Shown here: positions 42,867 to 54,700 of the stretch, piece after piece | Layout of the letters: each line of letters opens with the position of its first letter | Position numbering within the stretch: position 1 is the first letter of the stretch | Origin: a virus | IMG/VR virus record: IMGVR_UViG_3300024346_008124 | Coordinates: 1 to 64,000 of that record | DNA: 64,000 nt | Direction: 5' to 3' (one strand) | The notes under the pieces: generated by a model | What the model saw: only the letters and a program-made list of their open reading frames with translations | What the model was told of the DNA's origin: nothing | Databases searched by the model: none | Made by a program: the position numbers and the translations under genes

Positions 42867-45800
42867 TTACTCCGTACAGCTAACCCAAAGTGGTGTCCAT
42901 TCATAATTTAATCTAGCGACTACAATAAATACATTTGCCCCAGCCGTTGCGGTCAAGTTAACATCTCTATTGTAACAGGTTATAATTTCTCCTAAGTCTT
43001 CAAGCGCTCCTTCGCCCTTCTCTTCTCCTGTTTTTCTTAACACGTTGACAGTGAAATTACTTGGCGACAGCACAGAAGGCGCGGCAGTTATGTCTGTAGC
43101 AAGAGTTCCGCATAATATTTCTGGGCCGCCTGACCAAACCTTTCTTTCTTTATCCCACAAAAATCTTATAGGGCCACTTTTCATAAGCTTAGGATTTGTT
43201 TGAAAGTTTGGATCATGACTTCTAAGATCTCCATCAATATTAGGAACAGGATTATATGCTATATCCCATCCCCAACCTTGACCAGTCATAGGTAACTTAT
43301 AAGCCATATACCTTACTCTATTAACTGACTTTCTTTCTGACTCTTCCATCTTTTCAGGATTAAGATCCGACGTAGGATCGTCATCAATAGCAGAAACAAT
43401 AGCGCTGTCATGATTGTTATTCATCATTTCACTGCCGTCATCTCCATGCACCGCTGTTGAAAATACAGGATCTGCTTCTTCCCCAGAAGGCAAAACGCCA
43501 CCAACAGGCTCATCTGTAACTTCTACTTTTTCTAAAGATGACATTTCTTCATTTTCTGAATCTTTATTTTTTCTTGTTTCAACCGGAACCATTTTGGCGT
43601 CTTCTGAATTTCCCGCCATTCTGTTAAATTTCTCAGGATTATTCGCGGCCTGAGCAGCAGCGTCACTAATATTTATACTAGATACTTCTGACGTTCCAGC
43701 GAAATTTCCTCCGGGTGGAAATATTTGAGCGAGACTAAAACCCATGTTAGGACGATTTTGCCTTTTAGCCAACTGCTCCATTCTAGACTCCTGCTTTATA
43801 GGAAGGAATGGTCTTTTTGTTATCTTGTCTCGCTCTCTTTTTGCAAGCTCTAGGCTGGCTTTGTTGATTCTTGAAATTCTATCAACATTATATTTAGCTA
43901 GCTTACCAAACTGAGGGGTCCAAGTGTTAAATTTATAAGTAGTTTTAAAGCCGCTAGTGTCAATTGTAAACGACATATCTGTAACATAAGGGCCGCCTCC
44001 CGCAAATCTTTCTGCTATATTGTAAGCAGGAAACTCTGCTAATTCTACATATCCAGTTTCTGAAGCCGCCAATGCCGCAGTGCCAACTTGAGCAAGAGAT
44101 TCGCCAGCCTCGTTCATACCAGCTACAGAACCAAAGGTTTCTGGCACAAGACTTTCTTCAGATATCACCTCGGACTTACCAGCCAAGCTTCCGCCACGCC
44201 ACGGACCCCAAACATATCTATTACTTTGTTGAGAAACACCAAAAGAAAAAGGAGGAACCACCTTGGGGGGAATTGCTATTTGGGTATTAGGCTTTCCGGG
44301 TCCAATATAATTTTCTGGCGGAATATCAATGTCAAAAAATCGCTTGGCTAACACCGTCAAACCAAAATCTGGTGTAGTGATATCATCATATTCTTTTATT
44401 TGTTGCCCAGCGTTCATAACGACAAAAGGCTTATCTCCTGCCCCAAAATTAAAAAAGTAAGCGCTTTTTTCTATACTACATCCCGCACTAGCCACCCCTT
44501 GCCCAATGTTGTCAAGCCTGTCAAAATTCTGAGTAAACATATTTCCAGTATAGCCAGCATACTGACTACCCAAAACACTAAAGTCTCTGTTACCGCTATA
44601 ACTCCACTCTACATAAGTCTTAGTCCTTCCTGAGCTATCAAAGAAAGCAACATCACTAAACCTATTAGCGGGATCAAAAGAAGAATCCAGAGCCTCCCAA
44701 GAGGTTTCGTATTTTTGATCTTCTGTTATAAATCTAAGATTATTGTCAATACCCCCCGGTTCTTCCGGCATACGTAAAGCAAACATTTTTCCATAAAAGC
44801 TGCTTGCAACGTTCTGTACAGCCGCCCAAATTTTCTCAGTGTAATCTTTAGCCTCTCTTGCATAACTGTTAGCGAAGTCTGTATCGTACCCCTTTTTAGC
44901 GGTGGTCAAAGATGTAGACGCTAAACTCATAGCGCCCCTGTTACCAGCGGCCAAAGCCCGCAAAGTTCCTTCATCAATATCTATATCAACACACCAAGGG
45001 TCGTCTTCGTATTTCCCATTTGCAACAGACTCAAAAACTTTAAACGTTTGCCAAGAGTCTCTACCTCCGGTAGCCATCCTTAATTCAAAAACCGTAGCCT
45101 CGTAGCTAGAAAAATAACTAAAAGGATCTACCCATACAGGGATCTTGTTATCGTCTAAATAGCTCAATCCAGTAGGGTTCATTTGAAAATCAAACATATA
45201 TTTACTATCTTGCTTTTTTGCCCAGATAGGATAGCTGTTTGTATCAGTACGTCTTGTCACAAGCCTGCTTGCAGGGCCGCCCAAAACTATTTTTTGAGTA
45301 GTGTCGTCTGTCAATTCTTCACCAATAGAAGAACTCATAAGAACGCCCCCGGACTTAAAGCTCTCAACTAATGAACGAACGACTCCGCCCGTGGGAGGTT
45401 GCCCCTTATCTATGCTTTTAACCTTTATTATAGGGTCTATTAGTTCAAAACCTCCCTGAACAGGATTACCGTCTTCGTCTACTATAGTTTCAGGATCTTT
45501 TGCGACGACTGTGATAAAATAGTCATGCTGAACCAAGTCGCCAACGTCAGATATAAGGCTGTTTATACTTTGAGAAACGCCAGAAAACCTATAGTATTCT
45601 GGAGCTATTGCGGATATTTCACTTAAATCTATCTTATAATATTCTTGAGGACCAAAAGCGCATTTATGGGCAAAGCTAGCGCCTTCATTTTCGTCAGGAC
45701 ACGATAACTTTTCTAAAGTTCTCAATAGCTTGTTGGCCGGAAATCCTACGCTATTTGAGTCCGAGCCTCCAAAATTTCCACGAACACCGTCTTCTCTGGT

Positions 45801-47126
45801 AAAGCTATAATTTTCAAAATGCCCCAGAGCATTATAAACATTGTTAACTTCTGTTGTTATATTGGGGTTTACGCTAGAGGGTCTAAACCTATTGTATTTT
45901 TCTCCAAAGTCAAAATTATATTCTGTGCCTTCAAAACTATCCATTATAACATGAACGCCGTCTAACAATTTAGCGGGAGACTCTAGCAGCACCTTGTAGG
46001 TCTTCCCTCCCGTGGTGTTTGAATAAGTCCACCTAGTGAAGATTCCTCCGAAATAAAATCCGGCATACTGAAAAAAGCAAGCAGTCCCCACCGGAGGCGG
46101 TTTCCAAGTAAGATCATTATTAGGATCTTCCACTAAAACCAAATCGCAAGTACTACTATTTCCACCCCACCCCACAGAAGAACTAACGCTTTGAACAGAG
46201 CATCCAAACATTTCAGGAGCTTTAAGTGGACCGCTAATCCTTTCATGCACAGGATAAACAACGATTTTGACAAGTGTTTCTGGATTCCAGTTATTTATAT
46301 CGTCAGGAACGAAAGTAATGGTAACATTTTCTGATTTTTTAAGCTCTGTGCCTTCCGGGGGATTAAATTGAAAAGAACCCACTATCTCCTGACCTCCGTT
46401 CTTCGCTTTAACCCCAACTCCCCCCGTAGCCTCGTCAAAATCTAATTTTTGAGGAAACTCTTCAAAACGTCCTTTTGGAAGAAGTATTTTTTCGTAAAGA
46501 CCGTTTTTAAAAATAGGACATTCAATTACAGCATCGCCCTTTAAGACTTTAAATTCGACCTCTAGTAGAACTTCTTCTTGCGTTATATTTCCGTCTGCAT
46601 CTCTCACTTCGGAAAGGGGAAGACTTTTATAGTTATCTTCATCACTGGGAGTAAAAGTAGCCGTGACCTTTTGAGAAACGTCTGCCGCATTTAATTCCGT
46701 ATCTAAAGCGGGCGTATAAACAAAAGTTCCCTCAGTGCTGGCTATTGCGTTAAGCTGTTCAGTAGACAGTGTCGGACCATCCCCCTCGCTATCCAATCCA
46801 TAAGTTATATCGGGGGGATTGTTCCAAACTACTAGGGGCGTAGCTTTTTCTACAGTCAAAGAAGCTGTCCCGGCTATATCAGATCCCAAAGCGCTATCTT
46901 CTGGGTCAAACGTAGCAGTTAAAGTATAGCTTCCAGCGCCTAGCTTTAACCCAGTCGTCAGGCTGCCACTAGCCGTGCCAGAGTATGTATAAACATATGT
47001 TCCGTCAGGAGAATAATCGTCACCATCAGCATCTTGATATATAGCGCGAGCAGAAAATATTGACTCCTCAATAGTTTCTCCATAGACTATGATACCGACA
47101 TTTGATTCCCATTTTATTTCAGGCAC
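42867..47126 (-). CDS. giant tail hub-like protein (1419 residues) with MBG-type Ig repeats
   Basis: The N-terminal 290 residues contain MBG/Ig-like repeats (separate entry). After them comes GTACFFQYAGFYFGGIFTRW, then KTYKVLLESPAKLLDGVHV, a pattern of a beta-barrel hub protein as in phage baseplates (gp27/gpD-like, where a barrel and a GK-x-Y strand precede a helix). The rest alternates strands and Asn/Gly-rich loops. The C-terminus ends EWTPLWVSCTE. The ATG at 47126 overlaps the stop of the upstream gene by one base. A role at the tail tip is inferred from gene order after the tape measure and large tail genes. Confidence 0.72.
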   Translation of the reverse strand: MPEIKWESNVGIIVYGETIEESIFSARAIYQDADGDDYSPDGTYVYTYSGTASGSLTTGLKLGAGSYTLTATFDPEDSALGSDIAGTASLTVEKATPLVVWNNPPDITYGLDSEGDGPTLSTEQLNAIASTEGTFVYTPALDTELNAADVSQKVTATFTPSDEDNYKSLPLSEVRDADGNITQEEVLLEVEFKVLKGDAVIECPIFKNGLYEKILLPKGRFEEFPQKLDFDEATGGVGVKAKNGGQEIVGSFQFNPPEGTELKKSENVTITFVPDDINNWNPETLVKIVVYPVHERISGPLKAPEMFGCSVQSVSSSVGWGGNSSTCDLVLVEDPNNDLTWKPPPVGTACFFQYAGFYFGGIFTRWTYSNTTGGKTYKVLLESPAKLLDGVHVIMDSFEGTEYNFDFGEKYNRFRPSSVNPNITTEVNNVYNALGHFENYSFTREDGVRGNFGGSDSNSVGFPANKLLRTLEKLSCPDENEGASFAHKCAFGPQEYYKIDLSEISAIAPEYYRFSGVSQSINSLISDVGDLVQHDYFITVVAKDPETIVDEDGNPVQGGFELIDPIIKVKSIDKGQPPTGGVVRSLVESFKSGGVLMSSSIGEELTDDTTQKIVLGGPASRLVTRRTDTNSYPIWAKKQDSKYMFDFQMNPTGLSYLDDNKIPVWVDPFSYFSSYEATVFELRMATGGRDSWQTFKVFESVANGKYEDDPWCVDIDIDEGTLRALAAGNRGAMSLASTSLTTAKKGYDTDFANSYAREAKDYTEKIWAAVQNVASSFYGKMFALRMPEEPGGIDNNLRFITEDQKYETSWEALDSSFDPANRFSDVAFFDSSGRTKTYVEWSYSGNRDFSVLGSQYAGYTGNMFTQNFDRLDNIGQGVASAGCSIEKSAYFFNFGAGDKPFVVMNAGQQIKEYDDITTPDFGLTVLAKRFFDIDIPPENYIGPGKPNTQIAIPPKVVPPFSFGVSQQSNRYVWGPWRGGSLAGKSEVISEESLVPETFGSVAGMNEAGESLAQVGTAALAASETGYVELAEFPAYNIAERFAGGGPYVTDMSFTIDTSGFKTTYKFNTWTPQFGKLAKYNVDRISRINKASLELAKRERDKITKRPFLPIKQESRMEQLAKRQNRPNMGFSLAQIFPPGGNFAGTSEVSSINISDAAAQAANNPEKFNRMAGNSEDAKMVPVETRKNKDSENEEMSSLEKVEVTDEPVGGVLPSGEEADPVFSTAVHGDDGSEMMNNNHDSAIVSAIDDDPTSDLNPEKMEESERKSVNRVRYMAYKLPMTGQGWGWDIAYNPVPNIDGDLRSHDPNFQTNPKLMKSGPIRFLWDKERKVWSGGPEILCGTLATDITAAPSVLSPSNFTVNVLRKTGEEKGEGALEDLGEIITCYNRDVNLTATAGANVFIVVARLNYEWTPLWVSCTE
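46256..47126 (-). repeat. MBG/Ig-like repeats at the N-terminus of the 1419-residue protein
   Basis: Three consecutive units of about 90-100 residues follow the MBG-type pattern. Unit one reads IKWESNVGIIVYGETI. Unit two reads LVVWNNPPDITYG, LSTEQLNAIASTEGTFVYTP and TATFTPSDEDNY. Unit three is degenerate: GSFQFNPPEGTEL then ITFVPDDINNW. Such domains stick out from phage tails and can bind glycans or extend adhesins. Confidence 0.72.
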
Positions 47127-48739
47127 TATACATCTCCATTAAATTCCCAAGTTTCTGATTTATTGTACGATCTTGTCTGCGGGTTCCAAGACTCTGTAGA
47201 AGAAGTTAGGAAAGCATTTCCAATAGGTCTATAGGGGGCTATAGCCACTGAGCCATCCGGTTTACCCAACCCTCTTTCCATAACTGCATCAACAGTAATT
47301 GTTCTATTACTAACTTGCGTAGTTCCTATATCTTGAATTATTGGGCCAGCCGCTCTTCCTATGACCTGTAGAGAAGCTATTAATTTTTGCTCGCCCCTGT
47401 CGTTGCCGTAGTTTATCGAGACCCCTTCTGTGACGGCACCCGGAATTTTAGGCAGGTCGAAGTCATTAAAAGACACGCTATATGTTATAGTGCCTGAAAC
47501 CTTATTATGACCTATACTTTCGCTAAGTTTACGGCTTGTATTAAGATTAAATTTCCCTCCAGAATCTTTATAAACTTCATCAGCTAAATTCGGCAATAAC
47601 ATCCTAACTGCATTAAAGCCTGACGCAGCACCCGCATACTTATCTATTTTTGTGTTAGAAGATTCTAGAGTATTTAACCCTTGAAACGTAGCGCTTACCG
47701 AAACAGTCGCACCCTGTCCATCGGGAGTATTTTCAAAATTAAAATCTAAGCTGTGAGTAGACCTAAATTCATCTTGAGACAACACCCAAGTGTCTGTTAC
47801 GCTATAGCTCCCCACATTCTGATCAGAAGAAACGGACCTAACATGATTATACCCTCTGTATTTTATATCTCCGCTCTTCAAATTAAAACCAAGCTCATCC
47901 GGCTTTCCGGGCATATTCATTTCTATAGGAAGAAACTTACTACTAAAGAAAGTTTCATCACCCATTAAATCTTCTGCTATTTCCACTCTAGGATCTACGG
48001 CAAGATCAAGCCTACTCTTGACCCATAAAACAGCCTGCCTAAAAGCCTCGCCGTCTGTGGCGATAGATCCAGATTGATACTTCTTTAAACCCGTAGCAGA
48101 AACAGTGTGGCTAAGAGTGTATGTTTTATGAAGATTGTCATTTGTGGAATTGGGGCTATCCGCCTTATAAAAAAATCCGTCTGCCTCGGCAAGTTCCCAA
48201 CTTTCATCCACAGAAGATAATTTATAGCTAGGCTTAACTGGTCTACCTGTAGAGCCGGTATTAGTATTATTAGAATCATCTTCATAAGCCTCAAAAACAA
48301 ACGAATATTCTAGAGTTTGAACACCAGCACTTTCTTCACTTTGCTCCGGTAAGTCAACGCTCATAAGTTTAGCGTCATCAAAAACCATAACGTTAGAAAG
48401 ACCGCCATAAGGACTTATTTCAAGTTTACCAGTACCCTGATTAGGAAAACTCTCTCTTAATAGCTGCATAGAAGTTAAAGCTTCGCCCATCACACGGCTT
48501 TGCCTTTGACCTTTTACAGTTATATCCTGAGCGCTATCTGTAGACTGTATAATAGCCGTTCCCGTTACACTTATAGAGAATTTAGTACCCATATATGTGC
48601 CGTCACCAGTAGAAAGATTTTCCCTAGCGATAGAATACCTAGGCATTGGACCTATAAGGCCACCCGCACCTGCTGGCATCCCAGAAACGCCACCGATAAC
48701 AATCTCTCTTGAATCTTGATTAGATGTATAAAGTATCAT
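47126..48739 (-). CDS. probable tail or baseplate protein (537 residues)
   Basis: The protein starts MILYTSNQDSREIVIGG and is made of strands rich in Ser, Thr, Gly and Asn (KFSISVTGTAIIQS, TITYSVSFND) with alternating loops. It lacks enzyme motifs. EYSFVFEAYEDD and DTWVLS segments recur with a similar KSETWEFNGDV at the end, suggesting internal beta-sandwich units. The start overlaps the 3293-residue gene's stop as ATGA (- strand). A tail-tip or baseplate role is inferred from gene order. Confidence 0.65.
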   Translation of the reverse strand: MILYTSNQDSREIVIGGVSGMPAGAGGLIGPMPRYSIARENLSTGDGTYMGTKFSISVTGTAIIQSTDSAQDITVKGQRQSRVMGEALTSMQLLRESFPNQGTGKLEISPYGGLSNVMVFDDAKLMSVDLPEQSEESAGVQTLEYSFVFEAYEDDSNNTNTGSTGRPVKPSYKLSSVDESWELAEADGFFYKADSPNSTNDNLHKTYTLSHTVSATGLKKYQSGSIATDGEAFRQAVLWVKSRLDLAVDPRVEIAEDLMGDETFFSSKFLPIEMNMPGKPDELGFNLKSGDIKYRGYNHVRSVSSDQNVGSYSVTDTWVLSQDEFRSTHSLDFNFENTPDGQGATVSVSATFQGLNTLESSNTKIDKYAGAASGFNAVRMLLPNLADEVYKDSGGKFNLNTSRKLSESIGHNKVSGTITYSVSFNDFDLPKIPGAVTEGVSINYGNDRGEQKLIASLQVIGRAAGPIIQDIGTTQVSNRTITVDAVMERGLGKPDGSVAIAPYRPIGNAFLTSSTESWNPQTRSYNKSETWEFNGDV

Positions 48740-51700
48740 TCCGAAAATCCTCTTGTAAAGATATTTAAATTATTACTTTCTGGGGTCTTTGTTACAAGGT
48801 TCATCCCGCTATTATGAATATTAGCACCGTCAACATAAAGATCTTGAACCCCAGAAGATATTCTGCTATCTATGAATAAGCTAGCAGCGTTTGCAACCGG
48901 CCTCTGTATAAATATAGGAACTACACCACTTTGTATAGTATTACTAGAGATGGTTAGAGAAACTTCTTGATTAACCTTAGTAAACACATTCCCTGTATTA
49001 TTCCCATTCATCACCATAGTTATAGAGCCACTCTCTATAAACGACCCATTATCGCTAACGACAGGAACAAGGGTTTTAACTACCATAGAAACAGCGTTGA
49101 CTCCACTGGCGCTATCTGGAGCATTTAGATAAAAGCCTACATCGCTAGCAAAGGTGTTCTCAAACATGCCGGATATAGATAAAGACGCCTCGTTCTGATA
49201 CAATAAAGATCCGGGCGTATAGTTAGACCCTTCCGGTATTGTCTGTAGGAATAGGGGCGATAGGCTATCCGAGTTAATCTCTTTACCAACAAACAAAGTG
49301 GTATTATTTATATCTGAAACATTTATAGAACCTTGAACAAAAGTTGAAACATTTCCGATATTAGATGCGGCGCTAGGTATAGTTATCAGTGATGCATTAT
49401 TGTTAAGCTCTCGATTCCTAACAAACAGATTAGCCTGACCATCAAAATTACTAACGATACCGTCAATATTGAGAGTAAAATAAGGATTGTCAACCGTTTC
49501 TGTACTTAAACTCATGGTTTTAAAGAAAGATAAATTATTGACAAACAACGGAGACAGCCCGCTGTTAGGAACTCTTGGAGAAAGCATGGTAAGCGGAGCT
49601 AAACCGCTTGGCCCAAAGCCTAAATTATAAAGCGAAGTAGAGCCACTACTAGAAAACGGACCCTTTATAAACAAAGTCCCATTAGGAGATCTATCCAAGT
49701 TGACAACTGAAATCTTCTGCACCCTTATGGACTTATTAGCAACGTCAGAAGCAGATCCTGAATTTAGCTTTAAGGAAAACTCTCTAACAACCAAAAGCTT
49801 GTCTTGTGATCTAGCCTTGAATTTTTTTATAGAAACTATTCTAGACCAGCGATAAATATTATCTTCAGAAAAACCGCTTAATCCACCAGCATCGTAAGGG
49901 TTTATTTCAGACTTAATAGAGCTAGGGACAAAACTCAAAATACCATCAGAATTTTCATAACTAAGACCAAACACAGAATTATTTCTAAGATTATAAATAG
50001 TACTGTCGTTTTGATATTTACTAAATCCTAAGTCTATATCCTGAGATAGTGTAGCATCAGACCAAGACAAAACATCTTCTTTTCCTAGTATCACAACATT
50101 AGAACCAAAACTGTCGCCAGAAGATATATTAGACCCGTCAGGAAGCGATACATCGGAAGCAGAATAACTCTTAACCAAACTAGGAGTGGAAGATATATCA
50201 AACGAATACACTTTGCCCGCATTAACAATCTCCGCTCCGTCTCCTCCCGGCTCAGAAACAACCAGAACACCTTCACTGTAATCAAAATCATAACCGAAGA
50301 GAGCAGACTGCCCAGTGGAAAGTTGACCACCCCTGTATGAAGACAGATTGGAAAGAATGTTATCAGACGTAAAGCCCTTTGAGTATACAGCGCCATGATA
50401 AGCCCAAGACTGGCTTGCAGCAGACCTCTTGTATATATATACAGCGCCCATAGCATTAGGCGTATGAGAATCTTCTAAAGTATTAAACATGTATGGGTCA
50501 AATAACGTTGCGCCAACAAGCATAATCTTATTACTTGTATTATGCTCATCAAAGATCTTTACAGGATAACCAAATCCTGTTTTTCTCTGTTCTTGAACCA
50601 CATAAGCGGCATTAGTAGCATAATATGAGGAATCTGAAAGATCAGAAAACTTAACAACTCTCTCAGAAGTAGAGTAATCATCGCTAGCTAAAGATCTCCA
50701 TACCTCACCACCAGAACCTTGAGAAATGCCCCTTCTGTCAAAGTAAAGATCCTGATAATCAAAAGCCACATTATAACCAGAGTTTTGCTTGTCTGTATCT
50801 TCTCCCGTTTCCTGAAAAATTAAGAAGCTATAGTCTTTACTACTGCTAAACCCGGTTTCAAGGTCTTGATATCCGGTAATTCTAAAAATAGTTATTACAT
50901 TGAAAGTGGTAGAATAAACGGTTAGATCTTTTCTGTAGTCAACCCTAATCCTGAAAGATATGGCGCATTTATTGTTTAAAGACAATTTAAGATCGTTTAC
51001 AGAGATTTGACTATTTTCTAATACAATATCAGACTTAGCAAACTCTTTGTCGTGAATGCTTTTTACTTGCTCGTAAAGATCGTTCCTTAATTCATAAAAT
51101 GCATCTAATACACCACCGGTGGGTTCATTGGCTTGGGCAGCAGAGTCCGCAGGATAAAATCTTATAATTCCATTTTTATTTTTTTCTCCCTGTTGGCTAA
51201 CGCTTCCGTCTTCATTGACGGTATACATATCCAACTGAATACTTTTACCAATTATACAAGCCTTTGCCAAGTAATCATCATTTAAATCATAGGCTTCATT
51301 TTTAATAGTAGAGTTGCCCGCTCCTACCGCGTCCTGCCTGTTGTTATCTTCGTAAAATGGCTTGATTAAATTTTGCCCACCCAAGGTAGAGTTTACCAAA
51401 GCCGGATCTCTAGACTCTAACCCATCTACAATCACAGGAGATCTAAGGGCGGCAGACATAAACCAAAGACCGTCTTTAGAGGAACGATCATACCGCATTC
51501 TGTTTTTAGTATAAAGACCTTGATTGATAGGGTTGCACACTACGGAGTTTGATTCATATGTTCTACCAGATAAAGTTTTTGATATAACATCCTCTTTACC
51601 TTCTCCAAAAATACCACCCCTGTCAAACAACTCACTAGAAAGTGAAGCTGCAACCGTAGTATTCGTGTCTCTATTAGAATTAGCAGTATCTAATAACCCT

Positions 51701-54700
51701 TCATTGTAAAGAGTCGCTTGACCCGAAGCGAATTGCTGCGACTTTATGAAAAGATCAGAAAAATTTTCATGTACATCAAATTGATCGCCAGTAAACAAGT
51801 TAAACCCTTGAACTCCAGAAGCTTTAGAAGCTATGCTTAGGTTCATAACGCCAGTTGCTTCAGGATGTTTTACAATAAACAGCGGCATTGCACCACTATT
51901 TATAGGATTCATGGTCAAAGTTGTAAATTTATTCTCTGGAACAGAAGCTACCGTATAAAGATTGGAGAAACCATCATCAAAGAACATACCAGACGAACTT
52001 AGAGTAGCGCCCTTACTAATGTTTGCGTGAGACTGAATGTTTAATGGGATCGTTCCTGTATTTAAAATAGGACCAACCGTAAACAAGTTGCCAGAAGCCG
52101 TAACGGGAGGGGCGATGGTCAGAGTGATATCGCCAGTTACATCTGGAGCGTCAGTAAACAGAGTGGCAACCGCAGAGGGAGCGATTTCAAAAGTAAAAAG
52201 CGACATATCCTTGTTATCTAACAAAGCCCTCAAGAAAAGATCCTTGCCTCTTTTGAACCCATGCACACCCGTCCAAAGTGACGCAGCATTATTAAGCTCA
52301 GTAAAACCCGTCACCACAAGATCTACATCGCCATTATCAATCTCATGAACCTTTGGAATAGCAAGGTCAATATAGCCTTTTTCTGTAGGATTAGAATTTA
52401 TAAAAAGACTTAAATATTCTGGAGACTGAAAATCAAATCCACCAAACAAAGTATTTGAATCATAAAAACTTTCTCCTATCACATAACCAGTAGGAGGGCT
52501 TACGTATTCTAAGTTACCAGTGTCAGAATCTAAATATATATTTGAGCTTGTACCTCTGTAAGAATTAAACACACTCTCAGTATTCACAACCTGTAAAGAC
52601 TTAGAAAATGAACCATCTTTAACGCTAGAAGAATCTGAAGAAGCAAAAGATTCACCAATAGCAATTATAGGGTTAAACTTTTTAAGACTCGTACTTCCAA
52701 ATCTTTTGTCGTTAAACCCATAAGCAAGTTCTTTACCTTCAAATCTATCCCTGTTAGCTTCTGGCACAGGAACTAATTTATTAGCGCCAAACTGAGAATA
52801 AATTTTAACCTCGCCACCATCTACATATACTTCTCTAACACTGTCTCTTTCTTCTTCGTCGTATCTGAAAACGGCTATCTTGTGGAAAGCGTTTCTATAT
52901 CTTCTGCTAACAAGTCTTTTCTTAGAAATTGAAGCATCTAAATTTCTAACCTTAGCCCTAAGCTCATAATTGAGTTGATTTAACCCCAGATCTGTATACT
53001 CTACCTCTGCACCATTCGCCGTTTCTTTATAAAAGTTTACATCAAAAGCATATGGGTATCTGGCATCTGGAAAGTTTCTTCCATTTGCATCTGCCGCATG
53101 TATATATCTAATTGGCCCAACATCAAAATTTAAAGAAGGCTCTTCATGTTGAGTTTGACCCGTAGTAATATCAAAACTTTCAACGTTTGTCAATACAAAC
53201 CCTACTGCCAAAGTGTAAGTTATATTTTCAGCACCTTCGTAAATATTAGCCGTATCATTAAAGCTTCCAGCTACAGTAGTGGGCCTGTCATTTGCGGCAT
53301 CTTTTACCAAGCCACCCTTTATTACAAAATCCCTAATATCTTGAGCAGATAATGTAACAGAGTATCCAGTTGAGTTAGCTTCCGGTAAGAATATTTTAGC
53401 GTATGGCAAAACGTGTTTTCTTTCTTGCGCAGAAAGATGCTGATATACATCAGGAGCTATCCAAGCGGGATCACCAGCATCACCGCCGCCTCTTGATCCA
53501 GCGGTAAGATCATAATATTCTCCAAGGTTTATATTTCCACCGTAAAGATATCCAAGCGTTTGCCTTTCTGGAAACTCCATAGTTCCTGTTTTGATGAACG
53601 AACCCGGAAGTCTACCGTAGAAAAACAAATCCTGAGCGCCACCTCTGTAATAACCGGGATACATGTCTGAATAGTATTCGTTATCTGGACCAGCGTCCCA
53701 TCTCGGCCTACTCCAAAGTCCGTTTTCGTATCTAGGATAAGTTGTTGATCCGCTTCCATTTGTGGCTGGACCGTTTTCTATAACTGTAGACCTAGGGTCT
53801 TTACTATACAAAACCAATCTCGGAATTATATTGTTGGTGTCCTCACTATTTGAGTTGGTTTCAAAGGCGCTGAATATATCTTCTTCCAATATATCAAAAT
53901 TAATTGTTACATCTTCAACCATATCCAAACTATCCAGAGGCAGATTAAAGAAAAGCAATGGAGTTTTATTAGTTCTAAACTCAGATACGTCCCCACCAGA
54001 ATTTGCACAGTCATATTCTGTGGTGGATTGAGGAATATAGTTGTAGCTAAGTGAGGTAGTAGATTTTAACTTCTTAATAGACGTATCTTCACTAACTCCT
54101 AGATAAATAGGAACCCTAGCGCTGTATGGCTCTGAGATAGAAAGTGAATCATTTTGAGAATAATCTCTATCAAAAACCGAATACTCTAAAACATCTTTAA
54201 GTATTATCTTTTTGCCCGCTAAGTCGTACCTATTAGTAAGATCAATATCCCACGCAGAAGTTGACAACGAGTTGTTGTCGTGATTAAAACCATTCTTAAT
54301 AGGTATTAAGTAAGGTAATAAATATTGTGCGCTTTTGAAATACTCAGAATAATAATCTTCCCTAGAGTCATCTATAGCTGGAAGAATTTTTTGAGATTCC
54401 TCAAAAGTAGAAACATTTCTCAACATTTCATAAACAAAGAGTTGATCTATAAAATGTCCATCTAAACCAGAAACTCCAGCTATTAAATTACCACCTTCGT
54501 CTGTTTGACTTAACGCATTACTTACAAACAACTTATCTTGATATTTAAAATCTAAACCAAAACCTTCTCCTACGTAAGTGGCGCTAGATACAGTTTCATC
54601 TAATTTTTCTAAATCAAACGGTTTTGATATTGACTTTGAGGGCTTGAACTTTCCATCAAAAGTAAACAAATGAATGATAGAGTTACCTTCTGCAAGATTT

